Shown here one piece after another: positions 26,349 to 35,592 of a DNA stretch of 64,000 nucleotides. Location: assembly GCF_000196895.1 (NCBI RefSeq), contig NC_014297.1:248001-312000 (forward strand), in the 5' to 3' direction. Position 1 is the stretch's first letter, and the number at the start of each line of letters is the position of its first letter. The translations under genes were made by a program, and so were the position numbers. A model generated the notes under the pieces. That model made no database searches and was not told the DNA's origin. It saw nothing but the letters and a program-made list of their open reading frames with translations. The DNA is from Halalkalicoccus jeotgali B3. Its GTDB lineage: Archaea > Halobacteriota > Halobacteria > Halobacteriales > Halalkalicoccaceae.

Positions 26349-27323
26349 ATGGCTTCGTTCGCGAACCGGCCACTCGGCTCCGCACCAACCGGGAACTCCC
26401 CGGATCCGCTCGACATCCCTTGGATCGACATCCACCAGCACACCCAGTCGCTGACGTGGAACGACAGGGAGAAATTCGACCTCAGCGGCGCTCGCGCGGC
26501 CGTGATGATCGCCGCGGGCTACTACTGGGCACCCTATCGCCCCGTCTCCGCCGACGACGTCCGCTTTCTCTGGGACGACGCCCTCCGGCGGGCGGCGTGT
26601 TTCGACCATCGCCATTTCTACGACCAGTACGTCGCCGTCGGCGTCCACACCTGGGCCGGCGTCGACGGAGCGGCGGAACTGCTCGCGGCCCTCCCCGAGT
26701 ACTGCGAAGACGAACGGGTCGTCGCTATCGGCGAGACGGGCATCGAATCGACCCACCACACCGCCGCCTGGGGGCTCGACGACCAGCGCGACGTCGTGCG
26801 CGAGCAGATGCATATCGCCCGCGAGACGGGCCTCCCGATTCTCGTTCACACCCCCGGATCGAGCAAGGGCGGCTTACCCGCCCAGTACAGCCACAGCTAC
26901 GAGGAGGCCAACGACAGTTTCACCGAACCGCTGCTCGATCCCGAGAACGCGAAACGAGAAGCAGTAGAAATCGACCTCGAACTCGCGGCGGAGGCGGGCC
27001 TTCCCGACGAACAGGTGGTGATCGATCACGCGAGCCCGGCGGTCGTCCCGCTCGTCATGGAAACCACCGACTGCTATCTGAGCTTCAGTATCAGTGCGCC
27101 GTGGCTGCGTGGCTTTGATCCGGCCGACGTCGCCAGCGCAATCGAGGAGTACGGTGCCGACAGGATCGTCCTCGATACGGACCTCATCGGCGCGATGGAA
27201 CACGACGTCTTCGCGATGAAACGGACGATCATGGACCTCTGTCGCCTCGGCGTCGATCGCGAAGTGATCCGGACGGTCGTCTACGAGAATCCCGCGAGGC
27301 TCCTGTCGCTCGACACCGAGTGA
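26349..27323 (+). CDS. TatD-like metal-dependent hydrolase
   Basis: A 324-residue TIM-barrel hydrolase. Metal ligands are in IDIHQHTQ, AIGETGIES, ILVHTPG and VVIDHAS, followed by IVLDTDL. The order matches the TatD/EboC-like group of predicted metal-dependent hydrolases. The family includes DNases, but archaeal members of this subgroup have no proven substrate. It is divergent from sufS over 149 bases containing AT-rich promoter-like sequence. Confidence 0.8.
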   Translation: MASFANRPLGSAPTGNSPDPLDIPWIDIHQHTQSLTWNDREKFDLSGARAAVMIAAGYYWAPYRPVSADDVRFLWDDALRRAACFDHRHFYDQYVAVGVHTWAGVDGAAELLAALPEYCEDERVVAIGETGIESTHHTAAWGLDDQRDVVREQMHIARETGLPILVHTPGSSKGGLPAQYSHSYEEANDSFTEPLLDPENAKREAVEIDLELAAEAGLPDEQVVIDHASPAVVPLVMETTDCYLSFSISAPWLRGFDPADVASAIEEYGADRIVLDTDLIGAMEHDVFAMKRTIMDLCRLGVDREVIRTVVYENPARLLSLDTE

Positions 27324-27614
27324 TCACATCCGCAGGAACTGCGCGTGGGGCGTGCCGTCGATCTCTAGTACGTTTGCCTCCTCGACGTGACCCTCCTCGA
27401 TCGCGAGCGAGACCGCCCGCTCGCCGACGAGGTTCGCCACGCTCGCACGCGCGAGCGTCGTCGCGACCTCCGCCGTCTCGGCTTCCTCGCCACCGTAGAA
27501 CTCCTCGCTGACGGTGATCGAGACCTCGCCGTTCTCGAACGTCTCCCCAAGGACATCGCGATCACAGACGGACACCAGCAGGCCCTTGGGGGTCTCGCGC
27601 TCGGTGAGGATCAT
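27324..27614 (-). CDS. DUF424 family protein, 96 aa
   Basis: The protein runs MILTERETPKGLLVSVCDRD through ERAVSLAIEEGHVEEANVL to GTPHAQFLRM, the pattern of the conserved archaeal DUF424 family. The family is small, cytoplasmic and of unknown function, often located near translation or RNA genes. The start at 27614 is preferred over a longer arginine-rich extension that is a frame artefact. It begins two bases after the TPR gene ends, so the two are co-transcribed. Confidence 0.8.
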   Translation of the reverse strand: MILTERETPKGLLVSVCDRDVLGETFENGEVSITVSEEFYGGEEAETAEVATTLARASVANLVGERAVSLAIEEGHVEEANVLEIDGTPHAQFLRM

Positions 27615-27616
27615 CG

Positions 27617-28354
27617 CTATCGCTCCATCAGCTGTTCTTCGGTTTCGGCGCGCAGTTCCTCGGCCTCCTCCGCGAGGTCCTCTGCGCGTTCGTCCTCGCC
27701 CAGTTCTTCGTGGGCGCGGGCCTTCTCCGCGAGTAAGTCCGCGTTCCTGAGTCCCAGCCGCATCGCGTTGTCGAAGCAGTCGACCGCCTCCTCGGCCAAC
27801 CCGCGTTCGAGCAGGAAGAAGCCGCGGTTGTACCACGCCTGCGGGAAGCGGTTGTCGATCTCGACGGCGCGTTCGGCGTGTTCGAGCGCCTGCTCGGTTT
27901 TACCGGTCTCCCAGAGCGCGTACGCGAGGTTGGTCTCGGCGACCGCGGCGTGTTCCGAGCGTTCTGCGATCGCCAGCGCCTCCCGGTAGGCGCCGATCGC
28001 CTCGTCGTACTCCCCGAGTTCGGCGTGGGCGACGCCCTTGTTCGCCCAGGCCTCCTGGGACTGAAGCGACCCGTCCTCAGCGAAGCGGGCGGCGCGCTCG
28101 AAGGTTTCGGTCGCCTGCTCGTGGCGGTTGATCTCCATATACGAGAGGCCGACCTCGATCAGCGACTCGACGTCGATGTCTTCGCGCGAAACGTTGTGTT
28201 CGTCGAGCAAGTCCGTCAGTACACGCGAGTCGACGGGGTCGACCTTCTCGGGATCGACCCGGAGTTCGGGCGGGTCGAGGTCGAACTCGTCGTAGGCCTC
28301 GCCGAACCCCTGGCCCTCCGAAAAGCGGTGGTCGCGGTCCTCTGAATCGGTCAT
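27617..28354 (-). CDS. TPR repeat protein, 245 aa
   Basis: After an acidic N-terminal 60 residues the protein has about five tetratricopeptide repeats, for example AWANKGVAHAELGEYDEAIGAYREAL, TNLAYALWETGKTEQALEHAERAVEID and AWYNRGFFLLERGLAEEAVDCF. It ends in a charged coiled-coil-like helix. TPR proteins scaffold protein-protein contacts; the partner is unknown. The ATG at 28354 is taken because the upstream extension is arginine-rich shadow sequence. It shares an operon with the DUF424 gene. Confidence 0.8.
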   Translation of the reverse strand: MTDSEDRDHRFSEGQGFGEAYDEFDLDPPELRVDPEKVDPVDSRVLTDLLDEHNVSREDIDVESLIEVGLSYMEINRHEQATETFERAARFAEDGSLQSQEAWANKGVAHAELGEYDEAIGAYREALAIAERSEHAAVAETNLAYALWETGKTEQALEHAERAVEIDNRFPQAWYNRGFFLLERGLAEEAVDCFDNAMRLGLRNADLLAEKARAHEELGEDERAEDLAEEAEELRAETEEQLMER

Positions 28355-28613
28355 GGTCGCGGTAGGCGAGGGTGCGGGGTAAGGCTTACGTCGAAAGCCC
28401 TCGGCGCGTACTGGCGTACGCGCCTCGCCCTTTTCATTTCCACCAGGACGCATCACAGCCGCCCGACCGGGCGGCTGCTCTCGGGGACGCCAGCCCTCCC
28501 CCGCCCTTCTCGTGCGGGCGGCACTCCTGCCGCTCGCACTCGTACCGGCCGCCACACTGCGACAACACCGCCCGCACCCACACCGATTAGCCGATCCGGA
28601 CCGAACCCTCGCT
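28355..28613. other. Divergent spacer with repeat-like element
   Basis: The spacer between the TPR gene and thpR contains CCTTTTCATTTCCACC (28429-28444), a strong hairpin (28457-28476) and CAGCCCTCCCCCGCC (about 28489-28503). The combination resembles a dispersed intergenic element; a shortened counterpart is found at 54121-54168. No small gene is supported. Confidence 0.45.
28457..28476. repeat. Strong 9-bp hairpin inside the repeat-like element
   Basis: AGCCGCCCG and CGGGCGGCT pair perfectly with only two bases between them. It is embedded between the CTTTTCATTTCCACC motif and CAGCCCTCCC, which suggests a REP-like extragenic palindrome rather than a terminator. Confidence 0.5.
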
Positions 28614-29177
28614 ATGCGCCTGTTCGTCAGCATCGACCTTCCCGGGAGGTTCGCCGAGCGAATCGCGGCCCTTCAAGAGGAACTCTCGACGGCGGAGGGG
28701 ATCCGCCCCACCGACCCCACTCAGACCCACGTCACGATGAAGTTCCTCGGCGAGGTCGACGAGGACCGCATCCCCGAACTCGGGGCGGCCCTCGAAAAGG
28801 CTATCGCCGAGGCCGACGTCTCGCCCTTCGAGGCCGAATACGGCGGGCTCGGAGTCTTTCCCTCCCTCGAGTACATCAGCGTCGTCTGGCTCGGGGTCCG
28901 CGAGGGGAGCGAGGAAATGGGCCGGCTCCACGAGGCCGTCGAACGCGAGACGACGGCGCTGGGGTTCGATCCGGCGGAGCACGACTTCACCCCCCACGCG
29001 ACCCTCGCGCGAATGGATCACGCGGGCGGGAAGGAACTGGTTCAGCGACTCGTCCGCGAGCGCGACCCGACAGTTGGCCGAACGACGGTTCGAGCGCTTC
29101 GACTGACCGAGAGCGAACTCGGCCCTGACGGGCCCGCCTACTCGACGCTCCGTTCGTATCCGCTCGACTCGGAGTAG
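28614..29177 (+). CDS. thpR: RNA 2',3'-cyclic phosphodiesterase (LigT/ThpR)
   Basis: A 187-residue 2H phosphoesterase. The two catalytic HxT/S motifs are THVTMKFLGEV and TPHATLARM, spaced as usual in LigT/ThpR. It hydrolyses 2',3'-cyclic phosphate ends of RNA and historically was called 2'-5' RNA ligase. In an archaeon with intron-containing tRNAs, such as the tRNA-Arg in this window, cyclic-phosphate chemistry is relevant to splicing, but a direct role is inference. Start ATG 28614 at MRLFVSIDLPG. Confidence 0.9.
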   Translation: MRLFVSIDLPGRFAERIAALQEELSTAEGIRPTDPTQTHVTMKFLGEVDEDRIPELGAALEKAIAEADVSPFEAEYGGLGVFPSLEYISVVWLGVREGSEEMGRLHEAVERETTALGFDPAEHDFTPHATLARMDHAGGKELVQRLVRERDPTVGRTTVRALRLTESELGPDGPAYSTLRSYPLDSE

Positions 29178-29241
29178 TCACTTACCCGGGAGTCGGTCGC
29201 TCTGTCACCATCCAGTAACTATAAAATTTATTATACTTTAG

Positions 29242-29550
29242 ATGCTACACGTCTGTATGGTTCGATGCAACCGCTGTAATGGGTACGTTTCGCGCGACTA
29301 CGCCCGTGTGTTCGGTGACAACGAGGATTGCGTGCGTTCCTGTCCGGAGTGTCAGGCGGGCTGGGACGACGGGTCCGAGACCGAGGAGACCGATTCCGAA
29401 CGGAACCTGACCTTTAGAATGAGCGAGTTCGAAACCGAGACCGACTCGGACGCGGAGGGCACGCGAGCGCCCGCCGAATCCACCTCGGAGACGGCTGAGG
29501 GCGCCTCGCGGTTCGGCCGCGTCGGTCGGGCGGTCTCGGGCCTGTTCTGA
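29242..29550 (+). CDS. Zinc-ribbon small protein, 102 aa
   Basis: The first 35 residues hold two cysteine pairs ([17 protein letters not shown] and [10 protein letters not shown]) that make a zinc ribbon. The rest is a very acidic, low-complexity tail. A second start at 29257 (MVRCNRC) would remove five residues and fits family N-termini better. Proteins of this form are common in haloarchaea without known function. AT-rich sequence just upstream provides a promoter. It stands before the ribosomal protein operon. Confidence 0.7.
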   Translation: MLHVCMVRCNRCNGYVSRDYARVFGDNEDCVRSCPECQAGWDDGSETEETDSERNLTFRMSEFETETDSDAEGTRAPAESTSETAEGASRFGRVGRAVSGLF

Positions 29551-29571
29551 AAAGGACAGGATTTTATGCGC

Positions 29572-29577
29572 CGACGG
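29572..29577 (+). promoter_or_regulatory. Candidate TATA box of the eL39 operon
   Basis: TTTTAT within AGGATTTTATGCG lies 17-22 bases before the eL39 ATG. The spacing is slightly short for a leaderless message but this is the only AT-rich element between the two genes. Confidence 0.35.
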
Positions 29578-29593
29578 GGTACTGGCGGGTACT

Positions 29594-29746
29594 ATGGGCA
29601 AGAAATCGAAGGCGAAGAAAAAACGCCTGGGGAAACTCGACCGCCAGAACTCGCGGATTCCCGCGTGGGTGATGCTCAAGACCGACCGCGACGTAACGCG
29701 AAACCCCAAGCGGCGCAACTGGCGCCGTAGCGACACCGACGAATAA
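29594..29746 (+). CDS. rpl39e: Ribosomal protein eL39
   Basis: A 50-residue, highly basic protein: [20 protein letters not shown], then [10 protein letters not shown], then [14 protein letters not shown]. The W and the RRNWRR signature are diagnostic of eL39, which lines the peptide exit tunnel of archaeal and eukaryotic ribosomes. The stop overlaps the eL31 start (TAATG), so translation is coupled. Confidence 0.95.
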   Translation: MGKKSKAKKKRLGKLDRQNSRIPAWVMLKTDRDVTRNPKRRNWRRSDTDE

Positions 29747-30024
29747 TGAGCGCGAGCGACTTCGAGGAACGCGTGGTAACGGTCCCGCTGCGGGACGCGA
29801 AAGCGCAGGCCAGCCACGAGCGCGCCGACAAAGCAATGTCGATCGTCCGCGGGCACCTCGCGAAGCACTTTTCGGTCGACGAGGACGCCGTGCGACTGGA
29901 CCCCTCGATCAACGAGGCGGTCTGGGAACGGGGCCGTCGAAAGCCCCCGAGCAAGCTGCGCGTGCGGGCGGCTCGCTTCACCGAGGAGGGCGAGGCGCTC
30001 GTCGAGGCCGAACTCGCTCGATAG
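29746..30024 (+). CDS. rpl31e: Ribosomal protein eL31
   Basis: A 92-residue archaeal/eukaryotic large-subunit protein near the tunnel exit. [26 protein letters not shown] and [13 protein letters not shown] are family patterns. The start overlaps the eL39 stop and the end overlaps the aIF6 GTG start, a tightly coupled operon. Confidence 0.95.
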   Translation: MSASDFEERVVTVPLRDAKAQASHERADKAMSIVRGHLAKHFSVDEDAVRLDPSINEAVWERGRRKPPSKLRVRAARFTEEGEALVEAELAR

Positions 30025-30689
30025 TGCTTCGCACCGCCTTTTTCGGCTCGTCGTCTGTCGGTGTCTTCGCTCGAGCAACCGACGACGCACTCCTCGTGCG
30101 AAACGACGTCGAAGACGACCTGCGCGAGGAGTTGGAGGACGAACTCGACGTCCCCTCGCTCCCGACGACCATCGGCGGTTCCTCTACCGTTGGCGCGCTC
30201 TCGGTCGGTAACGAGAACGGCCTGCTGGTCAGCAGTCGGATCACCGAGACCGAACGCGAGGCGATCGGGACGGTTACGGACCTGCCGATCACCGAGCTAC
30301 CGGGGCGGATCAACGCCGCCGGTAACGTCGTACTCGCGAACGACAGCGGCGCGTACGTCCACCCGGACCTCTCTCGAGAGGCCGTTCGCGCGGTTGAAGA
30401 CGGGCTCGGCGTTCCGGTCGAACGGGGCGAACTGGCCGGCCTCAGGACCGTCGGAACCGCGGCGGTCGCGACCAACGACGGCGTACTCTGTCATCCGAAG
30501 GCCACCGACGGCGAACTCGACTTCCTCGAGGAGCACCTCGGCGTTTACGCCGATATCGGGACGATCAACTACGGCGCTCCCCTGGTGGGGGCGGGACTGG
30601 TCGCAAACGAGTTCGGTTACGTCGCGGGCAAGGACACCACGGGACCGGAGCTTGGGCGGATCGAGGACGCGCTTGGCTATCTCGACTAG
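30024..30689 (+). CDS. tif6: Translation initiation factor aIF6
   Basis: A 221-residue pentein-fold factor that binds the large subunit and prevents premature subunit joining. The repeated core is seen in [58 protein letters not shown] and [17 protein letters not shown]. The start is GTG at 30024 overlapping the eL31 stop. The gene normally after it in haloarchaea, ribosomal LX/eL20, is not found in the 70 bases before prefoldin. Confidence 0.95.
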   Translation: MLRTAFFGSSSVGVFARATDDALLVRNDVEDDLREELEDELDVPSLPTTIGGSSTVGALSVGNENGLLVSSRITETEREAIGTVTDLPITELPGRINAAGNVVLANDSGAYVHPDLSREAVRAVEDGLGVPVERGELAGLRTVGTAAVATNDGVLCHPKATDGELDFLEEHLGVYADIGTINYGAPLVGAGLVANEFGYVAGKDTTGPELGRIEDALGYLD

Positions 30690-30759
30690 GAAGATACTTC
30701 CGACTCGCGGGCCCAGTTGTGGGCATGACGTTCGTTTCTCTCGATACGGTGATCGCGCG

Positions 30760-31221
30760 ATGAGCATGGGCGGCGCAAGCCCCGAACTGCAGGAGCTCTC
30801 CCAGCAGCTCCAGGAGCTCGACTCCCAACAGGACGCCTTGGAGGGCGAGGTCGACGAGCTGCAGAACGAGCAGGCCGAGATCACGGAGGCCGTCTCGGCG
30901 CTCGAATCGCTCGAAACCGGCGCGACGGTGCAGGTCCCGGTCGGCGGGGGCGCGTACGTCCGTGCGACCGTCGACGACATCGACGAAGTCGTCGTCGACG
31001 TCGGTGGCGGCTTTGCGGCCGAGCAGGAACGCGACGACGCGACCGAGACCCTCCAGACCAAGCGGAACACGCTCTCCGAACAGATCGACGAACTCGAGGC
31101 CGAGATCGACGAACTGGAATCGGAGATCGACGAGGTCGAACAGCGCGCCCAGCAGGTCCAACAGCAGGCCCAACAACAGGCGATGCAGCAGATGCAGCAA
31201 CAACAGAACGACGAGCAGTAA
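30760..31221 (+). CDS. pfdA: Prefoldin subunit alpha
   Basis: A 153-residue chaperone subunit with two long coiled coils flanking a beta hairpin core (GATVQVPVGGGAYVRATVDD, VVVDVGGGFAAEQ). It ends in a glutamine-rich tail. It forms the hexamer that passes unfolded proteins to the thermosome. The start at 30760 overlaps the stop of a 12-codon ORF (30725-30763); a second ATG is at 30766. ftsY begins four bases after its stop. Confidence 0.9.
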   Translation: MSMGGASPELQELSQQLQELDSQQDALEGEVDELQNEQAEITEAVSALESLETGATVQVPVGGGAYVRATVDDIDEVVVDVGGGFAAEQERDDATETLQTKRNTLSEQIDELEAEIDELESEIDEVEQRAQQVQQQAQQQAMQQMQQQQNDEQ

Positions 31222-31224
31222 GCC

Positions 31225-32418
31225 ATGTTCGACGGCCTGAAAGAGAAGCTCGGGCGCTTTCGCGACGACGTCGAGGAGGAAGCCGAGGAGGCGGACGACG
31301 AGGCGCCCGAACCGACCGGCGCGGACGGGACGGCCGAACCCGCCGAACCTGCGGATCACGACGAACCGCTCGGAGAAGCGGAGCCGTCCGCCGAACCGGC
31401 CCAGAGCCCGACACCCGATTCCCCGCCGGAACCGGCCGGCTCCGGCGAGCCGCTCGAACCCGAGGCTCCCGTCGAGACGTCGGATGAGCCGGATGTGGAG
31501 TCGACGGGCGACGAGCGGGCGTCGGACTCTGGCGGCGGGTTCATGCACCGCGCGAAGTCGCTCGCGACCGGCCAGATCGTCGTCGACCCCGAGGTCATCG
31601 AAGGGCCCTTGGACGATCTCGAGTTCGCGTTGCTCGAAAGCGACGTCGAGTTCACGGTCGCCCAGGAGATCGTCGCCAACCTCCGGGACGAACTCGAGAA
31701 CGCGACCCGCGGGATGACCCAGACCGTCGAGGAACGGGTCGATCAGGCCCTGCGGGAGGCACTTCTGGAGGTAATCAGCGTCGGCCAGTTCGACTTCGAC
31801 GAGCGGATCGCGGCGGCCGAGAAACCCGTCACTCTCATCTTCACCGGCGTCAACGGCGTCGGCAAGACCACCTCGATCGCGAAGCTCTCGCAGTACCTCG
31901 AAGAGCGGGGCTACTCAACGGTGCTCGCAAACGGCGACACCTATCGTGCGGGCGCGAACGAGCAGATCCGCGAGCACGCACGGAACCTCGATACGAAACT
32001 CATCTCTCACGAACAGGGTGGGGACCCGGCGGCGGTCATCTACGACGCCGTCGAGTACGCACAGGCCCACGGGATCGACGTGGTGCTTGGCGATACTGCG
32101 GGTCGGCTCCACACGAACGAGGGACTGATGGACCAACTCGAGAAGATCGACCGCGTCGTCGGGCCCGACATGACGCTGTTTACCGACGAGGCCGTCGCCG
32201 GTCAGGACGCCGTCCAGCGCGCCAAGAAGTTCAACGACGCCGCCGAGATCGACGGCGCGATCCTCACGAAGGCAGACGCCGACGCCAACGGCGGGGCGGC
32301 GATCTCGATCGCGTACGTCACCGGCAAGCCGATCCTCTTTCTCGGCACCGGACAGGGCTACGACGACATCGAGCGGTTCGATCCCGACTGGCTCGTCGAT
32401 CAACTCCTGGGCGCGTGA
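31225..32418 (+). CDS. ftsY: Signal recognition particle receptor FtsY
   Basis: A 397-residue SRP GTPase. The first 100 residues are an acidic, proline-rich domain that replaces a membrane anchor in archaea. The N domain precedes the G domain with GVNGVGKTTSIAKL, DTYRAGANEQ, LGDTAGR, TKADADANGG and FLGTGQGYDDIERF. It pairs with Srp54 (5.4 kb downstream) to deliver ribosomes to the membrane. It is the last gene of the eL39 operon. Confidence 0.95.
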   Translation: MFDGLKEKLGRFRDDVEEEAEEADDEAPEPTGADGTAEPAEPADHDEPLGEAEPSAEPAQSPTPDSPPEPAGSGEPLEPEAPVETSDEPDVESTGDERASDSGGGFMHRAKSLATGQIVVDPEVIEGPLDDLEFALLESDVEFTVAQEIVANLRDELENATRGMTQTVEERVDQALREALLEVISVGQFDFDERIAAAEKPVTLIFTGVNGVGKTTSIAKLSQYLEERGYSTVLANGDTYRAGANEQIREHARNLDTKLISHEQGGDPAAVIYDAVEYAQAHGIDVVLGDTAGRLHTNEGLMDQLEKIDRVVGPDMTLFTDEAVAGQDAVQRAKKFNDAAEIDGAILTKADADANGGAAISIAYVTGKPILFLGTGQGYDDIERFDPDWLVDQLLGA

Positions 32419-32496
32419 TGAAGCCCGTCCTGCCCGAGCGATCGGACCCGCAGCACCGCATGAAACTCATTTCCGATAGCCGATGACCGACCGCTA

Positions 32497-34023
32497 ATGG
32501 CCGAGGAGGACCCCTTTCGGAAGCTCTTTACCGGCGGGAGCATCGTCTTCGTCGGCGAGATGTTCGGGCTCGGGCTCTCGTTTCTCTCCACGCTCGTCAT
32601 CGGCCGGCTGCTCGGTCCCGGCGGGTACGGCGCGATCGCACTGGGATCGGCGGCGCTGGCGACCGTCTCGACGCTCGTTCTCTTGGGGATGCACACCGGT
32701 GTCGGGCGATTTCTGCCCCGATACGACGATCCGGAACGCCGTCGTGGCGTCCTCGTCTCGGCGTTCCAGCTCGTCTTGCCGCTGTCGATCCTCTCGGGGG
32801 CTGGCCTGATCCTGCTCGCGGAGCCCATCGCGACACGGGCCTTCGGCGATCCGAACGTCGCGCCGGTCCTGCGGGTGTTCGGGCTGGCGATGCCGTTCGC
32901 CTCGGTCGAGAAACTCGCCGTCGGCGGGATTCAGGGGGTCAAACGGACGTTTCCCAAGGTGCTCGTCGAGAACGTTACCGCCCACCTCACTAGACTCGTT
33001 CTCGCGGTGGTGCTTCTGTGGGCGGGGTTCGACGCCGCGGGCGTCGCGTGGGCGTACGTCCTCGGTCACGCCGGTGCGGCCGGACTCGGAACGTACTACC
33101 TGTATCGCTACACGCCGCTGTTCTCGCGGATCGGTGCGACCTCGATGCACCGCGAACTGCTCGCCTTCTCTGCGCCGCTGATCGTCTCGGCGATCATGGT
33201 GAAGATCCTCGCCGACATCGATACCTTCCTGCTCGGGTATTTCGTCTCGACGGCCGACGTCGGCGTCTACAACGTGCTCTATCCGCTTGCGACGATGCTG
33301 ACGATCGTGCTCGCCTCCTTCGGTTTCCTGTTCGTGCCGGTTCTCTCGGAGCTACACGCCGAGGGTGACGTCGGGGAGATGGCCCACATGTACCGGCTGG
33401 TCACGAAGTGGATCTTCGTGGCTTCGCTTCCGATCTTTCTCGTCATCGGGCTGTTCTCCGAGCTGTTGATCCGCTATACGTACGGATCGCAGTATACGGA
33501 GGGGGCGCTCGCGCTCTCGGTGCTCGCGGTCGGGTTTTTCGTTCACGCGATCGTCGGCCCGAACTACAAGACACTGACCGCGATGGGCCACACCCGCCTC
33601 ATCATGTTCGACAACATCGGAGCGGCGGGACTCAACGTCGCCCTCAACGTCCTGTTGATCCCCCGCTACTCGTATCTCGGCGCGGCCGTCGCGACCGTTA
33701 TCGCCTATTTCTCGCTCAACGTGGCGTACTCGACCCAGCTGTACACCCGGACCGGGATCCATCCCTTCGACGAGTCGCTGTCGAAAGCGGCGATCGCCGC
33801 GCTCGTACCCATCGGCGCGATCTACCTCGTCACCGCCTCGCTCGTGACGATCACGCTTCCGGTTTCCCTCGTGCTCTTCGGGCTCTTTCTGGCGATCCAC
33901 GCCGTCGTCACCCTCCGGTTCGGCGGCATCGATCGCGAGGAGGTCCTGCTCGTGCTCGATCTGGAGGACCGTCTCGGTGTGGATCTCGGTCCGGCCAAGG
34001 CGGTCGCGAAACGCCTTCTGTGA
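32497..34023 (+). CDS. Polysaccharide flippase-like membrane protein (MOP superfamily)
   Basis: A 508-residue protein with about 14 membrane segments. The N-terminal GGSIVFVGEMFGLGLSFLSTLVIGRLLGPGGYGAIAL is typical of Wzx/RfbX-type flippases that move lipid-linked saccharides across the membrane. The middle HRELLAFSAPLIVSAIMVKI and the LIPRYSYLGAAVATVIAY segment match the family. It is 78 bases after ftsY and followed by an exported beta-helix protein and a GT-C-like protein, suggesting a surface glycan function. Confidence 0.85.
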   Translation: MAEEDPFRKLFTGGSIVFVGEMFGLGLSFLSTLVIGRLLGPGGYGAIALGSAALATVSTLVLLGMHTGVGRFLPRYDDPERRRGVLVSAFQLVLPLSILSGAGLILLAEPIATRAFGDPNVAPVLRVFGLAMPFASVEKLAVGGIQGVKRTFPKVLVENVTAHLTRLVLAVVLLWAGFDAAGVAWAYVLGHAGAAGLGTYYLYRYTPLFSRIGATSMHRELLAFSAPLIVSAIMVKILADIDTFLLGYFVSTADVGVYNVLYPLATMLTIVLASFGFLFVPVLSELHAEGDVGEMAHMYRLVTKWIFVASLPIFLVIGLFSELLIRYTYGSQYTEGALALSVLAVGFFVHAIVGPNYKTLTAMGHTRLIMFDNIGAAGLNVALNVLLIPRYSYLGAAVATVIAYFSLNVAYSTQLYTRTGIHPFDESLSKAAIAALVPIGAIYLVTASLVTITLPVSLVLFGLFLAIHAVVTLRFGGIDREEVLLVLDLEDRLGVDLGPAKAVAKRLL

Positions 34024-34194
34024 CGGCCGCGGCGCCACGGTCGATCACGCGGCTACCCGATCGCTTGACGGAGGCGCCCCTCCGCGCTGGCCTCTGTTGC
34101 TCCGCTGGTCACGGACGGATGAGTTCCGGTCGGTCGACGCCTTATTTTTCCATATTTAATACATAAAACTTATTATTAATCTATATACTTCGAA

Positions 34195-34206
34195 GTTATA
34201 AATATC
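34195..34206 (+). promoter_or_regulatory. TATA box of the beta-helix gene
   Basis: GTTATAAATATC is centred about 26 bases before the ATG at 34225, ideal for a leaderless message. It ends a markedly AT-rich stretch (34140-34206) that contrasts with the surrounding GC-rich DNA. Confidence 0.6.
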
Positions 34207-34224
34207 GGACGTAACGATGGATCG

Positions 34225-35592
34225 ATGGATCGTCGGGCCTATCTCACGCTCGGACTCGCCGCCGCCGCGGGCGCGGTCGGCGTGGGGTCGTCTCCAGTCA
34301 TGGCCAGCGAGGATCCGGCACCGAGCGGGGAAGCAGTCGGCGGCGGCGAGGGCTACGAGCGGACGGTCTCGCCAGCCGACGCGGACGCCGTCGTCTCGAC
34401 GCGCGAGGAGTTGCTCTCGGCGCTCGACGGCGGTGCAGGGCGGACGATCTACGTCGCCGACGACGCGACGATCGACCTGAGCGCCCGCCGGATCACGATC
34501 CCCGGCGACGTGACCCTCGCGAGCGGACGGGGGACTGACGGCTCGCCGGGTGCGCTGATCACCGCCGACGAGCGCGCCTCGCGGCTCTTCCAGGTCTACG
34601 AGGAGGGCGTGCGGATCACGGGGCTGCGCTTTCGTGGCCATCACGTCGGTTACTACGACCCCTCGGGGGGCGCCTGGAGCAACGACTCGCTGGCGCTGCG
34701 TGCGTACGCCGACTGCGAGATCGACAACTGCGAGCTCTACGGCTGGACCCACGCGGCGATCGGCGTCGGCCGTCACGGCTCGGACCCGCTCGACAGCGCG
34801 GCCCACGTCCATCACTGCTCGATCCACGACAACATGATGGCCGGACTCGGCTACGGCGTCGTCGTCTACCGGGGCGACCCGCTTATCGAGCACAACTACT
34901 TCGACGGGAACCGACACAGCATCGCGGGCGGCGGCGGTCCCGGCTGCAGCTACGAGGCCCGCCACAACCTTCAGGGACCGAACAGCCTGATCTTCGGCTT
35001 CGAGATGCACAGCCCCGGCGGCGACCGGATCGACGTCCATCACAACACGTTCGAACTCGTCGAGAACCGGGGCGGAAGCACCACCGCGGCGGTCGCCGTC
35101 CGCGGGACGCCTGCGTCGGGCGCTCGGGTAGTCGACAACTGGTTTCACAACTCCACCGATCCCGGCTCCGATCGCCTCGCGGACGGTTCGCCGGTCGTCC
35201 AGTACGACAACGACGCCGGCGGCGACGGGTGGGACGAGGTCACGCTCTCGGGCAACCACTTCGGACGCGACGAGCCACCTGTGGACGTCGGCCATCCCCG
35301 CGAGACGGCCGACGTCGCCGACACCGACGCGGCGGACAACACCAGCGTTCTGACGGTCGCCGGTCGGGGCTCGACGGCCCAGTACGCGTTCGAGGTCTCG
35401 GGCGAGGTCGAGAAATCGACCGCCTACGGCGCGACGATCAACTCCTACGATTCGATCACTGGTTCGCGCGTGACGGGCCGGACGACGAACGAACCCGACT
35501 CGTTCGCGATCGCGGGCGAGATCACGGACTTCGAGGCCAGCGTGCCGGTTGACGTCGCCATCGACGGCGAGACCGTCGATTTGGCTCCCTGA
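34225..35592 (+). CDS. Exported right-handed beta-helix protein
   Basis: A 455-residue protein with a Tat-type signal (MDRRAYLTLGLAAAAG, cleavage near VMA-SED). The body has repeated beta-helix rungs with the pattern (C/V)EIDNCELYGWTHAAIGV, VHHCSIHDNMMAGLGYGVVVY, LIEHNYFDGNRHSI and IDVHHNTFELVENRGG. This is the pectate-lyase-like fold of enzymes that bind or cleave acidic polysaccharides. No complete catalytic set is obvious, so it could be a lyase, epimerase or structural protein. A beta-sandwich-like domain may end the protein. Confidence 0.8.
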   Translation: MDRRAYLTLGLAAAAGAVGVGSSPVMASEDPAPSGEAVGGGEGYERTVSPADADAVVSTREELLSALDGGAGRTIYVADDATIDLSARRITIPGDVTLASGRGTDGSPGALITADERASRLFQVYEEGVRITGLRFRGHHVGYYDPSGGAWSNDSLALRAYADCEIDNCELYGWTHAAIGVGRHGSDPLDSAAHVHHCSIHDNMMAGLGYGVVVYRGDPLIEHNYFDGNRHSIAGGGGPGCSYEARHNLQGPNSLIFGFEMHSPGGDRIDVHHNTFELVENRGGSTTAAVAVRGTPASGARVVDNWFHNSTDPGSDRLADGSPVVQYDNDAGGDGWDEVTLSGNHFGRDEPPVDVGHPRETADVADTDAADNTSVLTVAGRGSTAQYAFEVSGEVEKSTAYGATINSYDSITGSRVTGRTTNEPDSFAIAGEITDFEASVPVDVAIDGETVDLAP

